NCBI RefSeq assembly: GCF_037137055.1
Contig: NZ_JBBBNY010000013.1
Coordinates: 33,026 to 97,025, forward strand
Direction of reading: 5' to 3'
Length of the DNA stretch: 64,000 nt
From: Frateuria_A yonginensis
GTDB taxonomy: Bacteria > Pseudomonadota > Gammaproteobacteria > Xanthomonadales > Rhodanobacteraceae
A program made the position numbers and the translations under genes. Positions 34,161 through 42,867 of the stretch are shown here, piece after piece. The notes beneath the pieces are model-generated. The model saw only the letters and a program-made list of their open reading frames with translations. It was not told the DNA's origin and did no database searches. The first letter of the stretch is position 1; each line of letters starts with the position of its first letter.

Positions 34161-36101
34161 ATGCCGAGCAGCGAAACCGTCCGCCGTCAGCGCACATTGG
34201 GTGGCGCCCTCGGCGTGGCCGTGCTTGGCGCCGCACTGGTCTATCACTTCTTCCCGCGGGTGTTCCACGTCAACCCGGAGACGATGGCGCCCCGTCGGCC
34301 CGCACCGGTGGGCTTAGCGGTCCCGCGCGCGCCGGCCTCCACGCGGCCGGCGGCCGGCAACGAGGTGGAGGCCGGTCCGCCGCTCACGCTGGCGCCGGCC
34401 GCGGTGATCGCCGCGCGGATGAACCGGGGCAACCAGCACCTGCCCGAGCAGCTCAGCGCCGACACCCCGGAGATCCAGGCGTTGCTGGCGCGCGCCGGCA
34501 AGGCGTTGGCAGCGGGGAACCTGGTCGGCAGCAAGGACAGCGCGGCCGTGCTCTACGCCCAGGCGCTGCGCGACAAGCCCGACAGTCGCGCTGCCGCGCA
34601 GGGTCTCAACCAGGTACGCGCCCAGCTGGTGGCCCAGATCGGGCAGGACATCGCGGTGGGTGACGCCGAATCGGCGCAGGCGCTGCTGGACGGGTTGCGC
34701 GGGCTGCCCAACAGCGCGGGTGACGTGGCGCAGGTGGAGCGCGACCTGCAGACCCTGGCCAAGGTCCGGCCGATGCTCGCGCAGGCGGCCGCGCTGCTGC
34801 AGCAGGGCAAGGCCGACCAGCCGCAAGGCGCCAGTGCGCTCGACATGTACCGCCAGGTGCAGACGCTGGACCCGGACAACGCGATCGCCGAGCAGGGCAT
34901 CTTCCAGGTGCAGCGCGCGGTGCTGGATCGTGCGCTGGCGGCGGTGGCGCAGAACGATTTCGCCGCGGCCGACCGCGCGCTGGCCGAGGCCGACACGATT
35001 CGCCCGGGCTCGCAGCAATTGGCCGATGTGCGCAACCGCGTCGAGGGCATGCGCCAGCAGCGCGCCAGCGGCCTGCTCGCGCAGGCCCGCTCCGCCCTGG
35101 ATGCGGGCAACCTGGACCTGGCCCAGCGGCTGGCCGGGCAGGCGCAGGCGCTGCAGCCGGGCCTCAAGGGCATGGAGGAGTTCCGTCAGCAGCTGACCAA
35201 CGCCCGCCTGTATGCCAGCTACAAACCGGGGCAGGTGTTCAGCGATCGCTTCGTCGACCTGCCCGGGCAGACCCCGGCGATGGTCGTCATTCCGGCCGGG
35301 AGCTTCCAGATGGGCGCGCCGGACGCGGAGGAGGACCACTCCGACGCCGAGACGCCGCGGCACCAGGTGACCCTCGCCAAGGGCTTCGCGGTGTCGCGCA
35401 GCGAGGTGACCGTGGGCCAGTACCGCGAATTCGTCCGCGCCAGCGGCTACCAGCCCGACTCGGTCAAGCTGGGTGGCGCCAGCGTGTACGACGAGCGCAG
35501 CGGCGCGCTGCGCGACGATTCGCGCGCCACCTGGCAGGACGACTACGCCGGCCATGCGGCCGACGACCAGTTGCCGGTGGTCAACGTGTCCTGGCGGGAC
35601 GCCAAGGCCTACGCCGACTGGCTCAGCCAGCGCACCGGCAAGCGCTATCGCCTGCCCAGCGAGGCGGAGTTCGAGTATGCCCTGCGCGGGGGCACGCAGA
35701 CCCGTTACTGGTGGGGCACCCGCGATCCCACCCGCAAGGTCGAGAACCTCACCGGCAGCGGGGACCGTTCGCCGAGCGGCCGGCGCTGGAGCAATGCCTT
35801 TCCCGACTACCGCGACGGCTACTGGGGGCCGGCGCCGGTGATGTCGTTCATGCCCAATCCGTTCGGCCTGTACGACATGGATGGCAACGTCTCCGAATGG
35901 GTCGCCGACTGCTGGCACGACACCTACCTGCGCGCCCCGCTGGACGGCAGCGCCTGGATCAACCCCGGGTGCAGCATCCACGTGGTGCGCGGCGGTTCCT
36001 GGGGCAGCTCGCCCGAGCAGGTCCGCTCGGCCTACCGCCAGGGAGCGGACGGCAGCGTGCGCAGCGCCCGAGTGGGTTTCCGCGTCGTTCGCGAGCTGTA
36101 G
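34161..36101 (+). CDS. Membrane-anchored TPR-like protein with C-terminal SUMF1/FGE-fold domain
   Basis: A 646-residue protein. A single N-terminal membrane helix (about 10-29, LGGALGVAVLGAALVYHFF) places the rest in the periplasm. Residues about 90-350 are tandem helical repeats of tetratricopeptide character (ALLARAGKALAAG, VLYAQALRDKPDSRAAAQGLNQV, ALAEADTIRPGSQQLADV). Residues 373-646 are a SUMF1 domain: VVIPAGSFQMGAP, LPVVNVSWRDAKAYADWL, YRLPSEAEFEYALRGG, NPFGLYDMDGNVSEWVAD, VVRGGSWGSSPEQVRSAYR. The two cysteines that formylglycine-generating enzymes carry in the last motif are absent, so it is unlikely to modify sulfatases. ATG 34161 chosen for placing the membrane helix near the N-terminus. 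Confidence 0.88.
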   Translation: MPSSETVRRQRTLGGALGVAVLGAALVYHFFPRVFHVNPETMAPRRPAPVGLAVPRAPASTRPAAGNEVEAGPPLTLAPAAVIAARMNRGNQHLPEQLSADTPEIQALLARAGKALAAGNLVGSKDSAAVLYAQALRDKPDSRAAAQGLNQVRAQLVAQIGQDIAVGDAESAQALLDGLRGLPNSAGDVAQVERDLQTLAKVRPMLAQAAALLQQGKADQPQGASALDMYRQVQTLDPDNAIAEQGIFQVQRAVLDRALAAVAQNDFAAADRALAEADTIRPGSQQLADVRNRVEGMRQQRASGLLAQARSALDAGNLDLAQRLAGQAQALQPGLKGMEEFRQQLTNARLYASYKPGQVFSDRFVDLPGQTPAMVVIPAGSFQMGAPDAEEDHSDAETPRHQVTLAKGFAVSRSEVTVGQYREFVRASGYQPDSVKLGGASVYDERSGALRDDSRATWQDDYAGHAADDQLPVVNVSWRDAKAYADWLSQRTGKRYRLPSEAEFEYALRGGTQTRYWWGTRDPTRKVENLTGSGDRSPSGRRWSNAFPDYRDGYWGPAPVMSFMPNPFGLYDMDGNVSEWVADCWHDTYLRAPLDGSAWINPGCSIHVVRGGSWGSSPEQVRSAYRQGADGSVRSARVGFRVVREL

Positions 36102-36264
36102 ACGCGCTCCTGACGACCATTCGGCGACGGCCCTCACATCCGCCGGTACGGATGTGCCTGCGGCCTATCCAAATGAGGCGACATTTGCAAGACTGCACGT
36201 CCGGCGCGGGTGATCGGCCGCCGCCGGGGTCTCGGTGAATGGAGCCATCCGAGGGGAGGTCCCG

Positions 36265-36507
36265 ATGCACCACGAAACCGTCCGCCTGTTCGTACCCTTC
36301 AGCGGCGACGCCCCCTGGATCGTGCGGGGCGAGGCCACCCGCGTGGGCACCTATCCCACCCGCGACGAGGCGATTTCCGCCGCGGTGAGGGTGCGGGCCA
36401 AGCTGTCGCGCGCCTGGGGCCTCGAGCACCCGCCGGTGCGCGTGCAGGAGAGCGACGGTAGCTGGCACGAACTGTCCGACCCGGACACCACCCACGCGTT
36501 CCAATAG
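36265..36507 (+). CDS. Hypothetical protein of 80 residues
   Basis: The ATG at 36265 follows a strong GAGGGGAGG ribosome site. The protein (VRLFVPFSGDAPWIVRGEA, TRDEAISAAVRVRAKLSR, VRVQESDGSWHEL) reads like a small alpha/beta domain in which a helix sits between strands, similar in style to DUF2188-type proteins, but I cannot assign a family firmly. It ends 9 bp before the receiver-domain gene, so the two are probably co-transcribed. Confidence 0.7.
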   Translation: MHHETVRLFVPFSGDAPWIVRGEATRVGTYPTRDEAISAAVRVRAKLSRAWGLEHPPVRVQESDGSWHELSDPDTTHAFQ

Positions 36508-36516
36508 GCATACCCG

Positions 36517-36891
36517 ATGGAAAAGACGCCCGCCCCCCGCCGCATCCTTCTGGTCGAAGACGAAATGCTCGTCGCCATGCTGCTGGAGGACATGCTGGTC
36601 GAGGCTGGCCATACCATCGTCGGCCCGCTGGCGCGGATCGACCAGGCGGTGGAGGCGGCGCGCACCGAGCCGATCGACCTGGCCATCCTCGACGTGAACG
36701 TGGGCGGCGAGGAGGTCTATCCGGTCGCCGAGGCGCTGGCCGCCCGCGAGGTACCGTTCGCCTTCGCCACCGGCTACGGCGCCCACGGCCTGCGCGAGCC
36801 CTGGCAGGACCGCCCCACGCTGCAGAAGCCGTTCCATCGCAGCGACCTGTTCCGCATGGTGGCGGAGCTGGCGCCGTCCTGCTCCTGCTGA
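36517..36891 (+). CDS. Single-domain response regulator (FATGYG type)
   Basis: A 124-residue receiver domain with no output domain. Acidic pocket E14-D15, phosphoacceptor D59 (LAILDVNV), the switch threonine T85 in FAFATGYGAHG and the conserved lysine K104 (TLQKPF). The FATGYG motif marks the FAT-GUARD class of single-domain receivers often linked to HWE/HisKA_2 histidine kinases in stress signalling. No kinase lies nearby. Confidence 0.88.
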   Translation: MEKTPAPRRILLVEDEMLVAMLLEDMLVEAGHTIVGPLARIDQAVEAARTEPIDLAILDVNVGGEEVYPVAEALAAREVPFAFATGYGAHGLREPWQDRPTLQKPFHRSDLFRMVAELAPSCSC

Positions 36892-36908
36892 GCCGCTTGC
36901 GGACGCAA

Positions 36909-36933
36909 AAAGGCCCGCGCGACGCGGGCCTTT
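36909..36933. terminator. Rho-independent terminator between receiver gene and tRNA-Leu
   Basis: AAAGGCCCGCG and CGCGGGCCTTT flank a CGA loop (36920-36922). The symmetric A/T ends suit both the plus-strand receiver gene and the minus-strand tRNA-Leu. Confidence 0.85.
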
Positions 36934-36959
36934 CTGGTGGCGGCCGGGCCGCCTTTTCG

Positions 36960-37045
36960 TGGTACCGGTGATAGGACTCGAACCTACACTCTGTCGCCAG
37001 AAGCGGATTTTGAGTCCGCCGCGTCTACCATTCCGCCACACCGGC
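36960..37045 (-). tRNA. tRNA-Leu (anticodon CAA)
   Basis: An 86-nt class II tRNA with encoded CCA and a long variable arm (about CTGGCGACAGAGTG). Acceptor GCCGGTG pairs with CACCGGT; anticodon stem-loop GCGGA-CTCAAAA-TCCGC gives CAA, reading TTG. T-loop TTCGAGT. Confidence 0.95.
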
Positions 37046-37070
37046 ACGAGAACGTCGATTATGCCTGGGG

Positions 37071-37652
37071 TCAGTGCACCGGGTCGAGCCCCAACTGGCG
37101 TTCGCAGCGCTCGTAGCCGTGGTCGCCGGGCAGGGGCTGGAAGATCGCACAGCGGGTCATGTTGCCCGAGTAGATGTGCAGGCTGACCGCGACCGTGTCG
37201 TCGCTGGGATTGCGGATCGTGTGGTACTCGTGCGGCGGGATCAGGCTGCCGGCGGAGCCGGGGCCGGCCTGGATCGAACCCACCGGCTGGAAGCGGCAGT
37301 GGCCGTCCTCGTCCGGGAGGCGTTCGTACTGCACCACCTCGAGTGCGCCGCTCCAGACGCCTTCCACGCACCACATGCCGCAGTGGTCGTGGATCGGCGT
37401 GCCCTGGCCGGGTGCCCAGGTCATCGCCACCACGCAGTAGCCGTGCTCCTCGCTGCGGTACAGCTCGCGGCGCGCGTAGCGCCCTTCGGCGGTTTCGAAC
37501 ACGCAGTCGGGCAGTTTGACCGTCCCGCTGCGCATCAGCTTGCACAGGCTGTTGCGCAGGCTGTCGGTGACCTCGAACGTGCTCGGCTGCGCGATCGCCG
37601 CGTCGATGGCCCCGATCAGTTCGCGGCAACCGGGGAATTCCGTGGTGAGCAT
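37071..37652 (-). CDS. Cysteine dioxygenase-family thiol dioxygenase
   Basis: A 193-residue cupin iron enzyme that oxidises cysteine to cysteine sulfinate. The iron-binding histidines are H88 and H90 (PIHDHCGMW) and H141 or H144 (PPHEYHTIRNPS). The length and motif order fit the bacterial CDO type I family; 3-mercaptopropionate dioxygenase is the main alternative and the two are hard to separate by eye. It follows the metX-family gene on the same strand after 68 bp, which makes a sulfur amino-acid pair. Confidence 0.88.
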   Translation of the reverse strand: MLTTEFPGCRELIGAIDAAIAQPSTFEVTDSLRNSLCKLMRSGTVKLPDCVFETAEGRYARRELYRSEEHGYCVVAMTWAPGQGTPIHDHCGMWCVEGVWSGALEVVQYERLPDEDGHCRFQPVGSIQAGPGSAGSLIPPHEYHTIRNPSDDTVAVSLHIYSGNMTRCAIFQPLPGDHGYERCERQLGLDPVH

Positions 37653-37720
37653 GGACGTCTCTCGAAGTACGGCTACGCGCCGAGTTTAGCGCAGCGGCCG
37701 GGGCAGGGCCGTCGTCGCCC

Positions 37721-38851
37721 TCACAGGGCCGCCAGGAAGCCGCCGATCGCGCGGCTGTAGTTGGGGATGTCGACCAGGAAGGCGTCGTGGCCCTGCGGCG
37801 AATCGAGCGCGACGAAGTCCACCCGGGCGCCGGCCGCTTCCAGCCCGGTGGCGATCTGCTCCTGCTGCTCCAGCGGGAACAGGATGTCGGTGCTCACGCC
37901 GATCACCAGCGCCCGCTCGATGCGGATGCGCCGCAACCCGGCCATCACGTCGCCGCCGCCGTATTCTCCGATGTCGAACCAGTCGCTGGCGCGCGACAGA
38001 TACAGATAGCAGTTCGGGTCGAAGGTGCGCACGAACCGTTGCGCATGGGCCTGCAGGTAGGATTCGACCTGGAACTCGAAGCCGAACGGCTCGTCCTCGC
38101 GCTGTTCGGGATCCAGGCGGATGCGCGCGAAGCGGCCGTTCCATTCCATCGCCGAACGGTAGGTGATCACGCCCAGCTTGCGCGCGATGCTCATGCCGAT
38201 GTCCGGATAGCGCCCGCCATCGGCGGCATGGATGTCGTAGTCGCCGCCGTTCCATTGCGGGTCCAGGCGGATCGCCTCGCGTTGCAGCGAGCGGATGGCG
38301 ATGGCGAAGGGCTGCGCCTGCGGCGCGGTATCCACGCTGACGTGCGTGCGCACCGTGCCCGGGTGCAGCAGCATGTACGCCAGCGCGCTCATGCCGCCCA
38401 TCGAGCAGCCGACCAGGCAGGCCAGCCGCTCGATCCCCAGGCCGTGGCGCACGACCTCGAAGGCCGCGTTGGCCACGTCCTCCAGGGTCAGCTCGGGGAA
38501 GCTCAGCCGGTAGGGCCGGCCGGTGGCCGGGTCGACCGAGGCGGGGCAGGTCGAGCCCTTGTCGCTGCCCAGCGAGTTCACGCAGATCACGAACCAGCGG
38601 TGGGTGTCGATCGCCTTGCCGGGGCCGATCATGCCTTCCCACCAGCCGGGCGAAGGATCCTCCGGACTGGATGCCGCGTGCGCGCTCGGCGAAAGGCCGG
38701 TGAGGATCAGCAGCGCGTTGTCGCGCGCTTCGCTCAACCGCCCCCAGGTCTCGTAGGCCACCCGCGCTCCGTGCAGCGCGCCGCCGCGCTTCATCGCGAA
38801 CGGCGAGGGCAGCGCGTGGTAGCGGCGGGCGTCGCGGGCTTCCGTGCTCAT
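37721..38851 (-). CDS. metX: MetX-family serine/homoserine O-acyltransferase (probably O-succinyltransferase)
   Basis: A 376-residue alpha/beta-hydrolase-fold acyltransferase. Nucleophile serine in VGCSMGGMSAL, aspartate in VSTDILFP, histidine in SPQGHDAFL. The loop NSLGSDKGSTCPASVDPATGRPY replaces the GTTGPxS of classical homoserine O-acetyltransferases; Xanthomonadales members with this loop have been reported to be serine O-succinyltransferases for cysteine synthesis, so that is my preferred call from memory of the family. Its start overlaps the ccmI stop by 4 bp (ATGA), making it the tail of the ccm operon. Confidence 0.88.
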   Translation of the reverse strand: MSTEARDARRYHALPSPFAMKRGGALHGARVAYETWGRLSEARDNALLILTGLSPSAHAASSPEDPSPGWWEGMIGPGKAIDTHRWFVICVNSLGSDKGSTCPASVDPATGRPYRLSFPELTLEDVANAAFEVVRHGLGIERLACLVGCSMGGMSALAYMLLHPGTVRTHVSVDTAPQAQPFAIAIRSLQREAIRLDPQWNGGDYDIHAADGGRYPDIGMSIARKLGVITYRSAMEWNGRFARIRLDPEQREDEPFGFEFQVESYLQAHAQRFVRTFDPNCYLYLSRASDWFDIGEYGGGDVMAGLRRIRIERALVIGVSTDILFPLEQQEQIATGLEAAGARVDFVALDSPQGHDAFLVDIPNYSRAIGGFLAAL

Positions 38852-39888
38852 GGGTGGACCTTGTCGATGACGATCCGTACGGGGGCGGTGCGCTCCACCG
38901 GCACCACGCCGGCGTCGCCTTCCAGGTCGCCCGGCTGGGCGATCGCCTGACCGCTGGCGCTGATGCGGGCGCCGACGAAGACCTTGTCGGCGGAGGAAAG
39001 CGTGCGCTGCGGCGTCATCGCCATGGCGTCGGTGAGGGTGACGCTCGCCGGCAGCTTGCCGGCGTCGAGCCGCGCCACCGCCAGCGGCATCGGCGGGCCG
39101 GATTCGGCACGCGCGTAGACGAACAGCGTGGCGCCCGGCACCAGCCGGTCACGCAGGCCCGGGGCGAGCGCCACCTCGACGGTCAGGCGCGGGCCCGCAC
39201 TCGCCGGGGCCGCGGCCGGCGCCGGCGTGCCGCCTGCGCGCGCGTCCGCCACGGCGATCTGCTCGGTCACCGCCTTGGCCACGGTCGAGCCGGGCTCCAG
39301 CAGCGGCAGCAGGCGCCGCCAGGTGGCAGCGGCCTCGGCGTAGCGGTCGTGCTGGAACTGGCTGATGCCGAGCAGCCACAGCCCGCGCTGGTTGGCCGGG
39401 TCGGCCTGCACCGCCTGGTTCAGCAGGTCGAGCGCGCGCCCCTCGATGAGGTGGTCCTGGCGCGCCATCGAGTCGGCCTCGGCCCAGCCGACCATGGCGG
39501 TGCCGTTGTGCGGATCGATCCGCAGCGCCTGATCGTAGGCCGCGCGGGCCTCCGGGCCGTGGTGCAGCGCGCTTTCGGTCTGCGCGAGCAGCAGCCAGCC
39601 CTGCAGGTCGTCGGGCTGCTGCCTGAGATGGTCGCGCAGCTCGGCCAGCGCCTGGTCGACGTCGAGCGACGGCTGCGCCGCCGGCACGCCGTCCAGCGTG
39701 ACCGGCGCGCCGACCTCGAGGTACAGGCCCGCCGCGGCGAGCGGCAGCACGAAGGCGATCGCCAGCGCGAGCGCGAACACGCCCCGCGAGCGGCCCTCGC
39801 GGCGGCCATGGCGTACGAGCGGGACCAGCAGCAGCGCGAGCGCCGCCACGACCATCGCGGCGGCGACCACGAAGAACACGAGCTTCAC
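38848..39888 (-). CDS. ccmI: Cytochrome c biogenesis protein CcmI
   Basis: A 346-residue protein with two N-terminal membrane helices (about 3-22 and 38-58), a TPR region (about 85-200: LQGWLLLAQTESALHHGPEARAAYDQAL, RGLWLLGISQFQHDRYAEAAATW) and a C-terminal periplasmic beta-domain (about 235-346, VEVALAPGLRDRLVPGATLFVYAR). It chaperones apocytochrome c for heme ligation. The GTG at 39888 overlaps the ccmH stop by 4 bp (GTGA) and replaces a longer unlikely extension. Confidence 0.93.
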   Translation of the reverse strand: MKLVFFVVAAAMVVAALALLLVPLVRHGRREGRSRGVFALALAIAFVLPLAAAGLYLEVGAPVTLDGVPAAQPSLDVDQALAELRDHLRQQPDDLQGWLLLAQTESALHHGPEARAAYDQALRIDPHNGTAMVGWAEADSMARQDHLIEGRALDLLNQAVQADPANQRGLWLLGISQFQHDRYAEAAATWRRLLPLLEPGSTVAKAVTEQIAVADARAGGTPAPAAAPASAGPRLTVEVALAPGLRDRLVPGATLFVYARAESGPPMPLAVARLDAGKLPASVTLTDAMAMTPQRTLSSADKVFVGARISASGQAIAQPGDLEGDAGVVPVERTAPVRIVIDKVHP

Positions 39889-40358
39889 CAGTCGTCCCCC
39901 TGTTCGATCGAGGCACCCTCGACCAGCCGGCTGTCCACCCGCGCCGGTCGCTCGCCCGCGCGGCTGCGCCGGCGTACCGTGACCGCCACCACCGCCGCGC
40001 CGGCGAGCAGCAGCAGGCCCGGGCCGAACCACAGCAGCCAGGTGGAGGGCTTCACCGGCGGGTCGTACAGCACGAAATCCGAGTAGCGATCGACCAGGTA
40101 CTGCTTGATCTGCTCGTCGCTCTTGCCCTGCTGCATCAGGCCGAAGACCTCGTGGCGCAGGTCGCGCGCCAGGTCGGCGTTGGAGTCGGCCAGGTTCTCG
40201 TTCTGGCAGACCAGGCAGCGCAGCTGGCGGGTCAGGTTCTGGAAGCGCACTTCCTGCGCGTGGTCCTTGAACGGCAGCGGATCGATAGCCTGGGCGGCGA
40301 CCAGGCCCGGCAGCGCCACGAGCAGGGCGAGCAGCAGCTGCAGCAACGCGCGCTTCAT
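39885..40358 (-). CDS. ccmH: Cytochrome c maturation thiol-reductase subunit CcmH
   Basis: A 157-residue protein with a signal peptide (1-22), the redox pair C48 and C51 in the LRCLVCQN motif, and a C-terminal membrane helix (about 106-128) ending in a basic tail. It keeps the CXXCH cysteines of apocytochrome c reduced. The start overlaps ccmG by 4 bp. Confidence 0.95.
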   Translation of the reverse strand: MKRALLQLLLALLVALPGLVAAQAIDPLPFKDHAQEVRFQNLTRQLRCLVCQNENLADSNADLARDLRHEVFGLMQQGKSDEQIKQYLVDRYSDFVLYDPPVKPSTWLLWFGPGLLLLAGAAVVAVTVRRRSRAGERPARVDSRLVEGASIEQGDDW

Positions 40359-40897
40359 GGCGCCTCCCGCTGCAGCTCGGCGATCCGCGGCTTGAGCTCG
40401 CGCTCGATCACCTCCGGCGTGAACGGGCCGATGTGCTTGTAGCGGATCACGCCCTTGGCATCGATCAGGAAACTTTCCGGTGCGCCGTACACGCCGAAAT
40501 CGATCGCCGTACGGCCCTCGTGGTCGGCGACGACCATGTCGTACGGGTTGCCGTGCCGCGCCAGCCAGGCCTTGGCGTCGGCCGGTTCGTCCTTGTAGTC
40601 GTAGCCGACCAGCGGCACGCCCAGCTTGTGCGCGTAGGCCATCAGCACCGGGTGCTCGTCGCCGCAGGCGATGCACCAGCTGGCGAAGACGTTGACCAGG
40701 TAGGGCCGGCCGAGCATGGAGGCCTTGCTGAGCGTGCGGGAGGGATCGTCCAGGTGCGGCAGTGCGAAGGCCGGGGCGGGCTTGCCGATCAGCGGCGAGG
40801 GTACCTCGCGCGGATCGTGCTGCGTGTTCCACCAGATGCCGAAGCCGAACAGGGCGACCAGCAGCAGGAAGCCGACCAGGGGCAGCGAGCGGGTCAT
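40355..40897 (-). CDS. ccmG: Thiol:disulfide interchange protein DsbE/CcmG
   Basis: A 180-residue membrane-anchored thioredoxin: N-terminal helix 5-23, catalytic C75-x-x-C78 (ASWCIACGDE), GVYGAPESFLID with the cis-proline, and the acidic insert typical of CcmG. It passes electrons to CcmH. Overlaps ccmF by 4 bp. Confidence 0.95.
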   Translation of the reverse strand: MTRSLPLVGFLLLVALFGFGIWWNTQHDPREVPSPLIGKPAPAFALPHLDDPSRTLSKASMLGRPYLVNVFASWCIACGDEHPVLMAYAHKLGVPLVGYDYKDEPADAKAWLARHGNPYDMVVADHEGRTAIDFGVYGAPESFLIDAKGVIRYKHIGPFTPEVIERELKPRIAELQREAP

Positions 40898-42867
40898 GCG
40901 CGCGATTCCTCCGCGGGCAGCGCCGGTTCGGTCGCGGTCGCCGCGGCGCGCTTGACGCGGAAGCGCCGGTCGGCCGCCGCGACGAAGCCGCCCAGCATCA
41001 TGAACAGGCCGCCGGCCCAGATCCAGCGCACGAACGGCTTGTAGTAAAGCCGCAGCGCCCAGGCGCCTTCGAGCTGGTTCGGGTCCATCGGCTCGCCGAG
41101 CGCCACGTAGAGGTCGCGGGTGACGCCCGGGTCGATGGCCGACTCGGTCTGCACCTGGCCGCGCGGATAGGTGCGCTTCTGCGGGTGCATCACGCCGACG
41201 GTACGGCCGTCGCGCAGCACCGTCACGGTGCCCTGCTCGGCGTGCCAGTTGGGACCGACGGTGGCGTGCACGCCGTCGAAGCGGAAGGCGTAGGTGCCGA
41301 CCGCCTGCGTGTCACCCGGCGCCATGCGCACGTCGCGGGTGACGCTCAGCGACTCGGACAGCAGCACGCCGACCAGGAACACGCCCACGCCGAAGTGCGC
41401 CAGCAGCATGCCGCCCATCTCGGCCGGGTAGCGGCGGCCGCGCGGCATCTCGCGCCAACGCTTGTAGACGTAGAGCAGGGTGCCCACACCGCACCACACG
41501 GCCCCGGCCACACCGGCCACGGCCTTGGCGCTGCCGTCGGCGAGGAAGCCGGCGACGATGGCACAGGCGACCGCCGCCACGGTCACGCGCAGCAGCACGC
41601 TCTTCAGCGGCGCGGCGTCGCTCCTGCCCCAGCGCAGGAACGGGCCGAACGGCAGCAGCGCGACCACCGGCAGCATCAGCAGAGTGAACAGGAAGCCGAA
41701 GTAGGGCGGACCGACCGAGATCTTGCCCAGGTGCAGCGCGTCGCCCAGCAGCGGGAACAGCGTGCCGAGCAGCACCATGCCCGCCGCCACGGTGAGCATC
41801 AGGTTGCCGATCAGGATCGCGGTCTCGCGCGATACCAGGCTGAACGCCTTGCCGCCGGCCACCTTCGGCGCGCGTAGCGCGTAGAGCAGCAGCGAGCCGC
41901 CTACCACCACGGCGAGGAAACCCAGGATGTACAGGCCGCGGCGAGGGTCGGAGGCGAACGCATGCACCGAGGTGAGCACGCCCGAACGCACCAGGAAGGT
42001 GCCCAGCAGCGACAGCGAGAAGGCGAAGATCGACAGCAGGATGGTCCAGGCGCGCAGCGAGCCGCGCTTCTCGGTGACCGCCTGCGCATGGATCAGCGCC
42101 GCGCCGACCAGCCACGGCATGAAGCTGGCGTTCTCCACTGGGTCCCAGAACCACCAGCCGCCCCAGCCCAGCTCCGCGTACGCCCACCAGCTGCCGGCGA
42201 CGATGCCGCAGGACAGGAAGGCCCAGGCGGCGTTGGTCCACGGCCGCGCCCAGCGCACCCAGGTCTGCTCCAGCGCGCCGCCCAGCAGCGCGGCAATGGA
42301 GAAGGCGAAGGCCACCGAGAAGCCCACGTAGCCCATGTACAGCACGGGCGGGTGGAAGGTCATGCCCGGGTCCTGCAGCACCGGGTTGAGGTCGCCGCCG
42401 TCCGGCGGCATCGGCAGCAGCCGCGCGAACGGGTTGGAGGTGAAGACGATGAAGGCGAGGAAGCCGACCGCGACGATCCCCAGCACGCCCAGCACCCGCG
42501 CGGCGAAGACCTCCGGCAGCTGCCGGCTGAAGGCGGCCAGCGCGACCGTCCACAGGTTGAGGATCAGCACCCACAGCAGCATCGAGCCCTCGTGCGCGCC
42601 CCACACCGCGGCGATGCGGTAGTACCAGGGCAGGGCGAGGTTCGAGTTGTCGGCCACGTACTGCACCGAGAAATCGAAGCGCAGGAACGCCCAGGCCAGC
42701 AGGCCGAACGCCATCGCCACGAACACCGCCTGGCCGGCGGCAGCCGGGCGGGCGGTCGCCATCAGCGCGCGGTTGCCGCGCCAGGCGCCGAGCAGCGGCA
42801 GCACGCCCTGGGCGAGCGCCAGCAGCAGCGCGAGGACGAGCGCGAGCTGGCCCAGTTCCGGCGTCAT
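40894..42867 (-). CDS. ccmF: Heme lyase subunit CcmF
   Basis: A 657-residue polytopic inner-membrane protein with about 15 helices. The tryptophan-rich WWD heme-handling motif is GWGGWWFWDPVENASFMPW near residue 230, and conserved histidines occur in the flanking loops (GAHEGSMLLW, MTFHPPVLYMGYVGF). It joins heme from CcmE to apocytochrome c. Overlaps both neighbours by 4 bp. Confidence 0.97.
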   Translation of the reverse strand: MTPELGQLALVLALLLALAQGVLPLLGAWRGNRALMATARPAAAGQAVFVAMAFGLLAWAFLRFDFSVQYVADNSNLALPWYYRIAAVWGAHEGSMLLWVLILNLWTVALAAFSRQLPEVFAARVLGVLGIVAVGFLAFIVFTSNPFARLLPMPPDGGDLNPVLQDPGMTFHPPVLYMGYVGFSVAFAFSIAALLGGALEQTWVRWARPWTNAAWAFLSCGIVAGSWWAYAELGWGGWWFWDPVENASFMPWLVGAALIHAQAVTEKRGSLRAWTILLSIFAFSLSLLGTFLVRSGVLTSVHAFASDPRRGLYILGFLAVVVGGSLLLYALRAPKVAGGKAFSLVSRETAILIGNLMLTVAAGMVLLGTLFPLLGDALHLGKISVGPPYFGFLFTLLMLPVVALLPFGPFLRWGRSDAAPLKSVLLRVTVAAVACAIVAGFLADGSAKAVAGVAGAVWCGVGTLLYVYKRWREMPRGRRYPAEMGGMLLAHFGVGVFLVGVLLSESLSVTRDVRMAPGDTQAVGTYAFRFDGVHATVGPNWHAEQGTVTVLRDGRTVGVMHPQKRTYPRGQVQTESAIDPGVTRDLYVALGEPMDPNQLEGAWALRLYYKPFVRWIWAGGLFMMLGGFVAAADRRFRVKRAAATATEPALPAEESRA

